This document shows, in pieces, positions 25,801 through 34,370 of a DNA stretch of 64,000 nucleotides (positions are counted from its first letter, which is position 1; each line of letters starts with the position of its first letter). Location: NCBI RefSeq assembly GCF_011405515.1, contig NZ_AP022671.1:3534001-3598000 (forward strand). Reading direction: 5' to 3'. The translations under genes and the position numbers were made by a program. Origin of the DNA: Nitrospira sp. KM1. Lineage in GTDB: Bacteria; Nitrospirota; Nitrospiria; Nitrospirales; Nitrospiraceae. The notes below the pieces were generated by a model. It was not told where the DNA came from and ran no database searches. It saw nothing but the letters and a program-made list of their open reading frames with translations.

Positions 25801-27205
25801 GTCGATGGACGCAATGGACGCAGTGGTTCAGGGGTGGATGGAAAGCACCGGGCCGACCACGGCGGTGCGGTTGGCCGAACGGCTGTTTCTTCCCGTGACA
25901 GGCGTCGAGATGGCGATGATCCGGCTCGAAGCGCAAGGCCAGGTCTTGCGCGGCAGCTTCACGTCCCGGTCATCCAACGACAACAGGGATCAGATCGAAT
26001 GGTGCCACCGCCGCCTGTTAGCCCGTATTCACCGATTGACGATCGGCCGCCTGAGGAAGGAAGTCGAGCCGGTATCGGCGGCCGATTTCATGCGCTTCCT
26101 CCTTCAATGGCAGCATGTGCAAGCCGGCTCCCGCCTGCATGGAGAATCCGGTCTGCTGCAGGTCATCAGACAACTGGCCGGCTTTGAGAGCGCCGCCTCG
26201 GCATGGGACTCGCAAATCCTGCGGACGCGCATGGCGAAATATGATCCCGAGTTGCTTGACCGTCTCTGTCTGAGCGGAGCGGTGAGCTGGGGCAGACTTG
26301 CGCCGCACCCTCGCCTAACTCAGTCGGAACAAGACACTCGCCTCCGGAGAATTGTTCCCACGAGTCTGGCTCCGATCAGCATCTTTCCGCGCGAAGAGAG
26401 CGACTGGTTGTTGACCGTCATGGCCGATGACGCGTTCCATCGAGGGCCGGAACCCTTCGCCGGTCTGACAGCCGTTTCCGCAGTCATCTATCGGGGGTTA
26501 CTGGAGCGAGGGGCAAGTTTTTTTGCGGATCTGGTCCGGATGACGAATCATCTGCCCTCCGAAGTAGAGGAAGGGCTCTGGGAGCTGGTGGCCGCCGGCC
26601 TGGTTTCGGCGGACGGATTCGACAATCTGCGGGCGCTGATGGACCCGCGCCGCCGCCGTGCCGAAGGCCGCGAACGGGGCCGCCGCCCGCGTCATGCGGC
26701 TGGACGGTGGTCGGTATTGAGACGACCTGACGCTTCGGGAAACTTTCATACGCCCTCCGCGGAGAGTTCGGCTGTTTCACACATTGCTTCCCAGATGCTG
26801 CTCCGGTACGGCGTCGTCTTCCGCGATCTGCTCGCGCGGGAATCACTGGTCCCATCATGGAGAGATCTTCTGGTGCAGTACCGCCGGATGGAATTGAAGG
26901 GCGAAGTGCGCGGAGGACGCTTCGTGTCCGGATTCGTCGGTGAGCAGTTCGCACTGCCCGAGGCGGTTGAGGCGCTTCGAACCATAAGAAAGAGTGCCAC
27001 AGCGATCAACGGGGCCGAGCTGAAGATCTCCGCCTGTGATCCATTGAACCTCGCGGGTGTCGTTCTTCCGGGACCACGGGTTCCGTCCGTGCCAACCAAT
27101 TTCATCATACTCCGTGACGGTCTTCCTGTTCGGACCATTAGGGCGAAGGGAGAGCGAGCGGACAACCCGTTGATGCAGGTGGCAAGGAGCGTTCCTATCG
27201 TGTAG
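22880..27205 (+). CDS. lhr: Lhr-family superfamily 2 DNA helicase (long form)
   Basis: 1441 residues. N-terminal SF2 helicase core: LIAAPTGSGKT (motif I, K48), VSPLKALSND (Ia), IIDEIH (motif II, D167-H170), LSAT (motif III, 202-204), VFVNTRRLAERV (IV), and VVVATASLELGIDIGAVDLV with QRIGRAGH (V/VI). A winged helix, a beta-barrel and a long C-terminal extension from about residue 870 follow, giving the full Lhr (Lhr-Core plus CTD) length of about 1400-1500 residues. Lhr is a 3'-5' ssDNA translocase linked to DNA repair. A TGGTAGCAT hexamer ends nine bases before the ATG. No DNA-repair operon partner is adjacent; the LigB-type ligase lies about 5.6 kb away. Confidence 0.9.
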   Translation: MPLSPFHPLIAEWFRASVGTPTDVQAQAWPAIRSGADALIAAPTGSGKTFAAFLSCIDHLLKQALDCELQDQTQVLYVSPLKALSNDVQKNLQRPLMEIGQAALQAGLLLPDLRVLVRTGDTPMADRQQMLRRPPHILVTTPESLFILLTADKSRRLLQTVRAVIIDEIHAVAPNKRGAHLALSLERLEALTLTKPQRIGLSATQRPIEAVARFLVGARPLPRVIDVGHKREMDLAVETPKDELSAIATNAIWADIYDRLAELVREHRSTLVFVNTRRLAERVSHHLEERLTDLGSDAVAAHHGSLSRQIRLSAEERLKSGKTRVVVATASLELGIDIGAVDLVCQIGSPRAISTGLQRIGRAGHWIKAVPKGRLFATTRDELLECAALIRAMRSGMLDRIEVPPAPLDILAQQIVAASAAQTWSEDELFTLVCRAAPYQSVSRGTFDKIVRMLADGIATSRGRGLAYIYHDRVNHRIKGRRGARLAAITSGGAIPDTANYAVVAEPDGTVVGSVDEDFAVESLAGDVMLLGNTSWRIKGVGMGTVRVEDAHGAPPNIPFWRGEAPSRTMELSAEVSRLRNDLDGLLNAPDRGIGSEDAYGNARLLSPLAWLKTECGLGTRAGQQAVEYLLSAKAVLGTVPTQETIIAERFFDESGGMQLVIHAPFGGRINRAWGLALRKRFCVTFDFELQAAATDNGLVISLGEKHSFPLESVFSYLHSHSVQDVLTQAVLQAPMFATRWRWNVSRALALLRFSKGKKVPPQIQRMRAEDLLAAVFPDAIACQDNMTGDHAERSIPDHPLVRETLRDCLAEAMDVEGLVALLRRIETGQVRCVALDTPIPSPFSHEILNANPYAFLDDAPLEERRARAVELRRMLPADVAGGVGALDDAAIEEVVRESWPVVRDADELHDALLTLIWVPASAMQEWSAFLSVLRDDGRVSEIGVDVDGRCESGWVAKELECQVRGLFDQGDEASMDAMDAVVQGWMESTGPTTAVRLAERLFLPVTGVEMAMIRLEAQGQVLRGSFTSRSSNDNRDQIEWCHRRLLARIHRLTIGRLRKEVEPVSAADFMRFLLQWQHVQAGSRLHGESGLLQVIRQLAGFESAASAWDSQILRTRMAKYDPELLDRLCLSGAVSWGRLAPHPRLTQSEQDTRLRRIVPTSLAPISIFPREESDWLLTVMADDAFHRGPEPFAGLTAVSAVIYRGLLERGASFFADLVRMTNHLPSEVEEGLWELVAAGLVSADGFDNLRALMDPRRRRAEGRERGRRPRHAAGRWSVLRRPDASGNFHTPSAESSAVSHIASQMLLRYGVVFRDLLARESLVPSWRDLLVQYRRMELKGEVRGGRFVSGFVGEQFALPEAVEALRTIRKSATAINGAELKISACDPLNLAGVVLPGPRVPSVPTNFIILRDGLPVRTIRAKGERADNPLMQVARSVPIV

Positions 27206-27232
27206 GAGGTGGTGGAAGGCCTTGATCGCCGG

Positions 27233-28060
27233 TCAAGCCGGGAGAGCCAGCAGGGGAGAGCGCGCGCCGCGTACGACCCGTTCCATCGTACTGCCGCGCA
27301 GCATGTCAAGGACACTGTTGTGACCTTCAGTCATCATCACGATCAAATCGACGTCGAAATCATTGCCTGCTGCCAGAATCCAATCCGCCGGATCGCCGGT
27401 GGCGATCAGGCGCTCCCACTTCCAACCGTGACGTTCCGGTTTGTTCAGTTTCGGAAAGTCTTCATCGGATCCTATGTGAACGAGTTCAAATAGGACATCG
27501 CTGCTCCCCACCATCTCGGCAAGATCCGTTGCGGCATCAATGGCGCGTTGCGGATCGGGCTGCAGCGATACGGGAATCAGTACGCGCCGCAGCGAGGCGG
27601 TTCCATGCTCAAACGAGACAAATCCTTCCACCCCGGTCGGTACGAACAATGTGTTGGCGTGTGCGCCGCGTGCGATCGGTTCGGCAACCGCTTGATGCGT
27701 CAACCGGGAGAGCCCTTCCCGCTGATGGGTCGAAACCACCAGCAGGTCGGCCGGATGGAGTGAAAGATGATTGAGCATCGCGGCAGACGTGTCTCCCGCC
27801 ACCGCCCTGACCTTGCTGATCTGAATCCCCAGCTTGCTGACGTCCTGTTTCGCGCTGCCTTCCGCGAGAAGCCCCCATTTGACGAGAAGCGGGCGAACGC
27901 GTGGAAAGTCCTCAAAGTCCTCGCGTCCGACCGTGGGATCGACGTGCATCATCGTCAATTCCGCCTTGGCCAGACAGGTGAGTTTCAGTGCGTGAGCGAA
28001 CGCGGGCAGATCTGACGGTGAACAGTCGGTCGGATGAAAAATCCGTTTCGCAGAGTGCAT
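27233..28060 (-). CDS. universal stress protein, tandem UspA domains
   Basis: 275 residues with two UspA folds. Domain 1 opens RIFHPTDCSPSDLPAFAHAL; domain 2 (from about residue 150) has RVLIPVSLQPDPQRAI and ends TEGHNSVLDMLRGSTMERVV, RGARSPLLALP. The second half keeps the G-x(9)-GS/T nucleotide-binding end, the first is degenerate (STHQREGLSRLTHQAV), so probably one ATP site per chain. Universal stress proteins bind ATP and help survival under starvation or respiratory stress (family knowledge). A paralogue lies 0.5 kb upstream with the same domain order; a DUF3015 lipoprotein gene lies between. Confidence 0.85.
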   Translation of the reverse strand: MHSAKRIFHPTDCSPSDLPAFAHALKLTCLAKAELTMMHVDPTVGREDFEDFPRVRPLLVKWGLLAEGSAKQDVSKLGIQISKVRAVAGDTSAAMLNHLSLHPADLLVVSTHQREGLSRLTHQAVAEPIARGAHANTLFVPTGVEGFVSFEHGTASLRRVLIPVSLQPDPQRAIDAATDLAEMVGSSDVLFELVHIGSDEDFPKLNKPERHGWKWERLIATGDPADWILAAGNDFDVDLIVMMTEGHNSVLDMLRGSTMERVVRGARSPLLALPA

Positions 28061-28083
28061 GGCGGTCAGCAGCTCTCCCGTGA

Positions 28084-28470
28084 CTATTTGCCCCAGTCGC
28101 GGAACTGTCGAACACGCGATGCGGCATCTGCGGAGAGCAAGGATTCAAATCCTTGCTGTGCGTGAGCGCCAAATCGAGACTCGGCTTCGGCATCCATGCC
28201 GAGCAGAGATTCGAGAGAAGAAAGATATTCGCCGTGCCCTCTGGCAACGTCCTGCTCGAGATTGGCCCGGTTCAGCGACGTGAAGGCGATGATTTTGTGG
28301 TCGGGTTTGACGAGTCCGTCCTCGTCGAACCACGTGCGGCCTGATGTGGACACGGTGATGTTGTCCGTCGTGTCGGTGATTTCATTCGTGGTTCCTCGAA
28401 GCGTGCAGCCCGGACTCGCCAAGAGCGCCAATCCGATGACGAGTGTGGAAACGGCCTGAATCATCAGCAT
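28084..28470 (-). CDS. DUF3015-like lipoprotein
   Basis: 128 residues: a lipoprotein signal (VIGLALLASPGC) then a Thr-rich linker, NITVSTSGRTWFDEDGLVKP and ANLEQDVARGHGEYLSSLES, which match my memory of the DUF3015 family. Function unknown; it is a predicted lipid-anchored periplasmic protein. GGAGGAGG precedes the ATG at 28470. It sits between two universal stress protein genes on the same strand (stop 23 bp before the next gene), so all three may respond to the same stress. A longer ATG at 28533 lacks a ribosome site. Confidence 0.72.
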   Translation of the reverse strand: MLMIQAVSTLVIGLALLASPGCTLRGTTNEITDTTDNITVSTSGRTWFDEDGLVKPDHKIIAFTSLNRANLEQDVARGHGEYLSSLESLLGMDAEAESRFGAHAQQGFESLLSADAASRVRQFRDWGK

Positions 28471-28589
28471 GGAAACCCTCCTCCTTCTCCCGGTCTTGAG
28501 GTCGGATACACGGTCTATAGATCCACTATACAAAGGTTCCGCTGCTTCGGCTAGGTGTCCGTTCTCTCACCATCGTTCCCGTTAGGGGA

Positions 28590-29444
28590 CTACGCCTCGG
28601 CAGCATCGGCCGCGATGGCCGGCAGGGCCAGGACCGGGCAACTCGCGCCCCGAACCACGTGCTCTGTCGTGCTGCCTCCGAGCATGCTTGAAAAGGTCTT
28701 GTGTCCTTCTGTCACCATGACGATCAGATCTGCCTGACATGCGGCGCTCTGCTCGTGAATGCGCTCGACGATATCGCCGTCCGTCACGATGGTGTTCCAT
28801 GCCCATCCCGGTTGCTTCGGCGTGGCCGGCGTCGGGCATTGTTCCGACGGGCCCACGTGCAGAAAATGAAAGACGATGTGTTCGATGTTCATGGCCTTGG
28901 CAAGCAGGGCAGCTGCGTTGACGGCCTCCTGGGGATCAGGTGATTTAGCAACAGGGATGAGAATGGAACGGAGAGACACGCTGCCGTCCTCCTGAGACAC
29001 AAAACCACCGGTTGCGGCTGGAATAAAGAGGGTCCGCCGATTCGCCGCCCTGGCCAGAGGTTCGGCGACTGAGTCGCGTGACCAGCGGGCCAATCCATCG
29101 CGTTGAGAGGTGCTGAGGACGACGAGTCCTGTCGGATGATGGGCGAGATATTCGATGATACCCTGCGAAGGACTTTTTGCGACGGCCGCGACCTTCTTCA
29201 CCTTGAGACCGGTGCCCACGTCGTCGGGAGTCTTCCACCGTTGGAGAGTCGCGCGGACCTGAGGAAACTCCTGCAAGTCCAGATCCTCCTTGTTTGCCTC
29301 CGTATGCATGATGGTAAATTCCGTGCGTGCGACGAGCGCCAGCTTGAGCGCGTGCGCAAACGCCACTTCGCTCTCCTGTGAAAAATCCGTTGGATGAAAG
29401 ATACGGTGAAATCCCAGAGGAGACAGCATGATATGGTCGCTCAT
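28590..29444 (-). CDS. universal stress protein, tandem UspA domains
   Basis: 284 residues with two UspA domains, homologous to the neighbouring protein encoded at 27233-28060: domain 1 GFHRIFHPTDFSQESEVAFA, domain 2 SILIPVAKSPDPQEAV, ending TEGHKTFSSMLGGSTTEHVV and GASCPVLALP. The nucleotide-binding G(9x)GS end is present in the second domain. ATG at 29444 has GGAG ten bases upstream; the long open frame to 29696 has no start with a ribosome site. First gene of a probable usp-DUF3015-usp stress cluster on the minus strand; the intergenic spacing to DUF3015 is 119 bp. Confidence 0.85.
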   Translation of the reverse strand: MSDHIMLSPLGFHRIFHPTDFSQESEVAFAHALKLALVARTEFTIMHTEANKEDLDLQEFPQVRATLQRWKTPDDVGTGLKVKKVAAVAKSPSQGIIEYLAHHPTGLVVLSTSQRDGLARWSRDSVAEPLARAANRRTLFIPAATGGFVSQEDGSVSLRSILIPVAKSPDPQEAVNAAALLAKAMNIEHIVFHFLHVGPSEQCPTPATPKQPGWAWNTIVTDGDIVERIHEQSAACQADLIVMVTEGHKTFSSMLGGSTTEHVVRGASCPVLALPAIAADAAEA

Positions 29445-29622
29445 CGTCCGGCAGCTCCTTTGTTGTTGACCATCGCCAGTGGATTCGGGTGGGCGAGTAT
29501 AGCAGTGGTGTGTTCCGTAAAACCATCGTGGAGAACTCGTAACACTGTCGGGTGGAGCGGAAGCGGCCCTCAATCGGGTAAGATGCATACGACGGCTCGA
29601 ATTCTGCACAAAGGAGAAGGAA

Positions 29623-30078
29623 ATGCCGGGTGCCAACCGAATACTCTTACGAGTGTGGACGATGATCGTGGTGTTCGCGCTCCCAATGCCTCTCATGGCC
29701 GAAACCGTTCATCTGAAGCCCGGCCAATATGAGATCACGGTGCTCACGGAGGCGACGCCATACGGCAGCAAGGCTGCGCCTGACACCACAACCCGCTGTA
29801 TTCAAGCCGACGACCTGTCCAATCCGGACGCCGTGTTCAATTATTATTTCATGACCGGTTTCAAACCGAAACCCTCGAACAAGGTCTCGAACCTATCCAT
29901 GCAGAATGGGAAAGTCGGGTATGACGTGGAGGGACCCTACTCGAATACGCGCGTCGAGGGAACTACATCGGACACGGCCTTTTCCGCCGTTCGGAAAGCG
30001 AAGCCGAAATCGGGCAAAGGCGACCCCGTCACGATGAAGATCGAGGGCAAGCGCACGGGTGACTGCGCACACCAGTAA
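29623..30078 (+). CDS. DUF3617 family secreted protein
   Basis: 151 residues. The signal peptide ends at PLMAE, followed by HLKPGQYEITVLTEA, the conserved CIQADDLSNP after a Thr/Lys loop, and C-terminal DCAHQ. These are the features of DUF3617: a small periplasmic beta-sandwich with a PGxW/Y-x-x-T start and a C-terminal Cys pair that probably forms a disulfide. Function unknown. AGGAGAAGGA sits directly before the ATG. A TAAGAT hexamer at about 29578 may be the -10. It is divergent from the usp cluster. Confidence 0.8.
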   Translation: MPGANRILLRVWTMIVVFALPMPLMAETVHLKPGQYEITVLTEATPYGSKAAPDTTTRCIQADDLSNPDAVFNYYFMTGFKPKPSNKVSNLSMQNGKVGYDVEGPYSNTRVEGTTSDTAFSAVRKAKPKSGKGDPVTMKIEGKRTGDCAHQ

Positions 30079-30227
30079 CCCTGTCTTTTCGAAGGACATC
30101 ACGCACTGCGATCCCTCCCGGTTCTCGGTTTGTTCACCTGAATCATATTCAATGCGGACGCCTCAATGACTGGAGTGACGGAGGCCGGACGGAGACGGCC
30201 CCCGTATTGGATTTCATTCCCGGACGT

Positions 30228-32441
30228 TCAATTCGCCCAGAGGCGCCGGTACCATGTGCGTTGTTCCGGCAGTACCACGGCCGTGAGATTCATGTTTTTG
30301 CGGATGCCGCCGATATCCCGCCCGGTCAAGGTCGCCAGCGTCTGAGCTTCCCGCTCGTGGCGTTCGTGTAGGTGCTGTCGGTACGCGGTTGCAGCCGGAC
30401 ACTCATCCGCGCCCGTCCAGGGATGGCGCAACACATACCGAGCTTGAAAGTTGGATCGATCCGACGTTTCCTGAAAAATGAGATCTTCGGGAAAGTGGGC
30501 GGCATCATAGCGCACGTGCAGCCGCGTCAGGAAGACAGGCTGTACCATGGGCATGCCTTTGCCCGTTCGTCCGGTGGTGTCCTGCCAGAACACCCCGAGG
30601 CTCCGCAGTTCATCGGTGGAGAGCGGATCGGCAGCACAGGGATCGCACCAGTTCATATCCCACGCATACTCCAAGAATACGCCGCGCTTGCTCTCACGCC
30701 GTACTTGTTGGCTGAACATATCTCTGTAAAAATCCCCGAACGTGTCCTTTACAAAGAGCGGTAGTTCCTGCGCATCGGGCAAGCGCACGGTACGGTAATT
30801 TGTCGTTTCCACTCGCCCCTGTTTCGTCAGAAAGTAGGCGAAGAGTTCCTGCGGTCCGTCGGCGTTGACGGTCCCGAGGCGGATTGGCAGGACGAATTTA
30901 GGTGATTCAAAGGCGATCTGGAGCGGACGGAGATGCGTCAGGCCGAGCTTGGCCTGTTCTCCCAGATTGACTTTGGCAACGAAGAATTTCAGGTTTTGTT
31001 TCAGGTAGCTGTGTAAGACGGCTGAAGCGCCGTGAGGGATGCGATAGCCGTTTTCGGTGAGCCAGGTCTCAAGCCCCGCACTCTCCTTTCCCGACAAGAT
31101 GAGAATGTCGTATTCGCCGACGGTGTACCGGGCCTCGACCGTCACTCCGAGTGCACGATCACGCTCTCGGGTGGGGGATGCGGCAGGGGCCATGCTCTTC
31201 ATGGCATCCATCTTGCGTTCGAACAACTCATAGCGTGTGCAGGGGTTCTCGTCGAAGTATTCGACCAGCCGAGGGGCCGAATAGTCGGCCAGATGTTTGA
31301 TGACGGCTGGATTGCCCACATGAATCTGGTCCTTCTCCAAGACGCTCGGGACAGGCACGACCAGCGCGAATTCTTTCACGTCTCCACGAAAATCATTGGC
31401 CATGGTGAGCACGGTTTTGTCGTCATGGCGTGCGACGACGACCTCCGAGGCCTTGTTGAATAGCTTGGTATCGGCTTTGCCGACATAGAACCCACAAAAC
31501 GCCCAAGCAGGTGCGCTCCAGAACAGAAGACCGGAGCCGAACGTCATAAAACAGAGAATGGCTTTCGTCATAAGCACCTCCGTTGATGGTGAGGAAAGCG
31601 GGACAGCGAATGTCGGATTGATTGCGCCTGCCGATGGACGCGACCAGTCGTATCGCGAGCCAGGCAACAGACGATCAATGAACGGCACAAGAGGACAGCA
31701 GGCGATTAAGCCCCAGAGCAATCCATTGGAACGGTATAAGACAAATTGAACCGAAAGCGCGCTGACGGCCACGAGCAGTGAAAATATGATCCGGCCGGCG
31801 CGGGAATCAGGCGTCGTCTTGGGGTCGGTGATCATGAAAAACGAAAAGATGAGCAGAGTTGAGCTTTCGATCTGATGCAGCGGGATCGTGAGGGGATCGC
31901 CAAGCCACAGGGCGCGTGTTATCAGCAGTCCGGCGTAGAATCCCAGGAAAGACAGCGTCACGTCCGCCCGCACGGCTCGTGCGATCACGAGACTGCCCAT
32001 ACAGGCGATGAGAAGTCCGAGCCAGGCCACCTGCCCCCATTGGCCCGGCGAAATCCAGCCGATGCCGGCCGCGAGCACGACGATCAATGCAAAATTTGTC
32101 GGATTGAAGATGTGCTTGCCCTGCCGCCGGATGAGAAACTTGCTCGCAATAGCGACGCATGAGGCGAAGGCGACGGCAGGAAGATCGTTCGTGCGGAGGA
32201 AGATGCAAAGCCCGACGGCCGAGACGATCGCGCTCAACGGATCGAACGAGGGCAGCTTATACCATCGAGTGCCGGTATATTGCGTGAGGAGGGTGACGGT
32301 GAATGTAACGGCGATCTGAGCGATCGATACGTCGAAGTGCAGCCACAGAAGACCATACAGGAGCAGCGTCCCAAGGCTGGCGATTTGATAGATGCGGGGG
32401 TCGAAGGAAGAAAACCTGGACTTGATCTGATCGAGCGTCAT
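30228..32441 (-). CDS. in-frame fusion of an RnfD/UnbU-like membrane protein and a DUF2330 protein
   Basis: 737 residues reading through without a stop. Part 1 (residues 1 to about 290) is a polytopic RnfD/NqrB-like (UnbU) domain: IYQIASLGTLLLYGLLWL, GTRWYKLPSFDPLSAIVS, KHIFNPTNFALIVVLAA, SFFMITDPKTTPDS and IACCPLVPFIDRLLP. I see no flavinylation motif. Part 2 (about 290-737) starts with its own signal peptide, MTKAILCFMTFGSGLLFWSA then PAWAFCGFYVG, followed by a DUF2330 domain with ANDFRGDVKEFALVVPVP and LHVRYDAAHFPEDLIFQ. An internal ATG at 31571 has GGAGG five bases upstream, so DUF2330 may also be made alone. ATG 32441 is preferred over 32453 for its AGGTGCAGG. Confidence 0.72.
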   Translation of the reverse strand: MTLDQIKSRFSSFDPRIYQIASLGTLLLYGLLWLHFDVSIAQIAVTFTVTLLTQYTGTRWYKLPSFDPLSAIVSAVGLCIFLRTNDLPAVAFASCVAIASKFLIRRQGKHIFNPTNFALIVVLAAGIGWISPGQWGQVAWLGLLIACMGSLVIARAVRADVTLSFLGFYAGLLITRALWLGDPLTIPLHQIESSTLLIFSFFMITDPKTTPDSRAGRIIFSLLVAVSALSVQFVLYRSNGLLWGLIACCPLVPFIDRLLPGSRYDWSRPSAGAINPTFAVPLSSPSTEVLMTKAILCFMTFGSGLLFWSAPAWAFCGFYVGKADTKLFNKASEVVVARHDDKTVLTMANDFRGDVKEFALVVPVPSVLEKDQIHVGNPAVIKHLADYSAPRLVEYFDENPCTRYELFERKMDAMKSMAPAASPTRERDRALGVTVEARYTVGEYDILILSGKESAGLETWLTENGYRIPHGASAVLHSYLKQNLKFFVAKVNLGEQAKLGLTHLRPLQIAFESPKFVLPIRLGTVNADGPQELFAYFLTKQGRVETTNYRTVRLPDAQELPLFVKDTFGDFYRDMFSQQVRRESKRGVFLEYAWDMNWCDPCAADPLSTDELRSLGVFWQDTTGRTGKGMPMVQPVFLTRLHVRYDAAHFPEDLIFQETSDRSNFQARYVLRHPWTGADECPAATAYRQHLHERHEREAQTLATLTGRDIGGIRKNMNLTAVVLPEQRTWYRRLWAN
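31569..31581 (-). promoter_or_regulatory. internal ribosome binding site and ATG at the DUF2330 start
   Basis: On the minus strand GGAGG (31581-31577) precedes an ATG (31571-31569) by five bases, inside the RnfD-like/DUF2330 open frame. The codons after it encode a signal peptide that ends AWA-FC. The site is what a separate DUF2330 gene would need. The upstream frame has no stop before it. Confidence 0.6.
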
Positions 32442-32771
32442 CCTGCACCTCATGAATAGATGGCCTATTCACGGTATGGCGCCAGATGAGAGATCCTTTC
32501 AGGCGAAAAGTAGGTCTGGCAGAGAGCGCGACCTCTCTCACCTCCTGGAGCGACCCTTCGAGACTCGCCGCGGCGGAAACCTTCAGAAATTCCCTCGCGC
32601 TAGCATAAAAAAGATCATCATTGCCTGCTATGAAGACAAAACTCATGCGAGCTTCTGAAAGAAGGAATCCAAGGCACGATTGACCTCATATCCAAACGTG
32701 TGCGAGCGGCATCTCAATAAACATAATCTGAACGAGTTGCAGAACTGTTGATCCGATAAATAAACATTCTG
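32442..32771. other. 330-bp intergenic region upstream of the RnfD-DUF2330 gene
   Basis: Lies between the stop of the LigB-type ligase (32772) and the start of the RnfD-DUF2330 fusion, both on the minus strand. It is visibly more AT-rich than the genes around it, with short homopolymer runs near 32600-32620 and 32755-32770. I see no ORF with a ribosome site, no RNA-like fold and no repeat. It most likely carries the promoter of the fusion gene; I cannot point to a convincing -10. Confidence 0.4.
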
Positions 32772-34307
32772 CTAATTCCGCTGTGCGCGGAACAATTCCG
32801 ACACCGTCTGAATCGTGTCCGCTTGGTCGGGCGTCTTGTCCGGGCGGTAGCGTTTGACTCTGGCGAAGCGCAGCGCGAGTCCGGCCGGGTAGCGCGGCGA
32901 TTCTTGGATGTCGCTGAACGCAATTTCCACGACCATCTGGTGTTTCACGAAGACCGTGTGCTCTTCCCTGTGCGTCTCGAGCGATAGGAGTTGTTCCGTC
33001 TGCTGCCGCAGCATCTCGTCGGTCAAACCCTTGAAGGTTTTGCCAAGCATCACGAAATGCCCGCTCGATGGATCGCGCGCGCCCAGGTGCAGATTCGAGA
33101 GCCAGCCTTCGCGGCGGCCGTTGCCCCACTCGGCGGCGAGGATGACGAGGTCGAGCGAAGTCGCTTCCTTCAGCTTCAGCCAATGGTATCCGCGTTGACC
33201 CGCCACGTAAGGGGCAGTTGGAGATTTGGCCATGACGCCTTCATGCCCCGCCGCCAACGACTGAGCGAGGAATCGCCGGGCTTCTTCGGGTTGTGAAGTG
33301 ACGACGTGCGGGATCAATTCGGCTGGTGTCATGGTGGCCAAAGCGCGAAGGCGTTCTTCGTACGATTGGGTCAAGAGTGAGCTGCCGTCCAGGTATAATG
33401 CATCGAATGCAAAAGGCGAGAGTGGTATCGATTCCCGCATCGCGGCCACGTCCTTGATGCGGCCGAGGCGTCGCATCGTCGTCTGAAACGGCTGCGGACG
33501 CCCGTCAGGTCTCAACGCGATCGCTTCGCCATCGAGGACCGCTTCACGCACCGGCAGGTTCCTGGCCCATTCGACGATCTCCGGGAGCCGGCCGGTGATG
33601 TCCTGCAATTGGCGGGTGAAGACGCGCACGTCATCGCCGCCTTTGTGCACTTGGACGCGTGCTCCGTCCAGCTTGTACTCGAAAACCGCACGATCCAGCC
33701 GCTGCAGCGCTTCGTCCACGTCCTCGGCGCTGTTGGCCAACATCGGTGCAACCGGAACGAATAGACGCATCGAGAAGCGCGCGAGACCGGCGGATTGTTC
33801 TTCCAGCGCCGCCTGCGCGAGGTCTCCGATGTTCGGAGCGAACATAAACGCTTGCCGCACCTCGGCGGCAGGCAGGCCGGCCGCAGCGGCGATGGCGTCC
33901 AGCAACACCGCTTCCAGGGCACCTTGTCTCACCTCACCGATGAGCAATTGCGACAGGAACGTACGTTCCTGCGGGTTGGCCCGGCTGAATAGGTTGCTTA
34001 GCGCGAGAATTCGCCGATCCATTGAACCGGCGCCTCGCTCGGCTGCCAAGACATCCATCAACCGGTCCACGTCCGAAAGCATGAGCGGCTCGCCTGAGGC
34101 GGGCGCGTCGTGCATCGCCTTCTGAATGACGCTCCACCCGATGCCGATCTTGCCTTGAGGGAGGGAACCAGTGAGATACAGCGCGGCCAGGACGGCCTCG
34201 CGTCCATTGACTTGGCCAAGACATTCCGCCAGCAACCGGATCTTTTCAGATTTCTTGGTCGTGGCGCGGACGCGTTGGACCGTTTCGACCAGTCGGGCGA
34301 GTTGCAT
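32772..34307 (-). CDS. ATP-dependent DNA ligase, LigB type
   Basis: 511 residues. An N-terminal helical DNA-binding domain (about 1-180) is followed by the nucleotidyltransferase core: motif I FEYKLDGARVQVH with the adenylated lysine at K212, VREAVLDGEAIAL (motif III), GHEGVMAKSPTAPYVAGQRG (IV), WLKLK (V) and an OB-fold with VVEIAFSDIQESPRYPAGLA and LRFARVKRYRPD. This order and length match Mycobacterium LigB-type ligases (family knowledge), not NHEJ LigD. It should seal nicks in repair. Its start follows the pyruvate kinase stop by 63 bp, so the two may be co-transcribed. Confidence 0.9.
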   Translation of the reverse strand: MQLARLVETVQRVRATTKKSEKIRLLAECLGQVNGREAVLAALYLTGSLPQGKIGIGWSVIQKAMHDAPASGEPLMLSDVDRLMDVLAAERGAGSMDRRILALSNLFSRANPQERTFLSQLLIGEVRQGALEAVLLDAIAAAAGLPAAEVRQAFMFAPNIGDLAQAALEEQSAGLARFSMRLFVPVAPMLANSAEDVDEALQRLDRAVFEYKLDGARVQVHKGGDDVRVFTRQLQDITGRLPEIVEWARNLPVREAVLDGEAIALRPDGRPQPFQTTMRRLGRIKDVAAMRESIPLSPFAFDALYLDGSSLLTQSYEERLRALATMTPAELIPHVVTSQPEEARRFLAQSLAAGHEGVMAKSPTAPYVAGQRGYHWLKLKEATSLDLVILAAEWGNGRREGWLSNLHLGARDPSSGHFVMLGKTFKGLTDEMLRQQTEQLLSLETHREEHTVFVKHQMVVEIAFSDIQESPRYPAGLALRFARVKRYRPDKTPDQADTIQTVSELFRAQRN

Positions 34308-34370
34308 GCCTCATTATACGAGACGGTTGATGCCTACGATATTCGAGCGCGGGCCGGTTTGCCGGCGCGA

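Noticed and set aside
24770-25936. 388-residue frame antisense to lhr
   Set aside because: Arg/His/Pro-rich antisense of a conserved helicase gene, as expected in GC-rich DNA; no family match.
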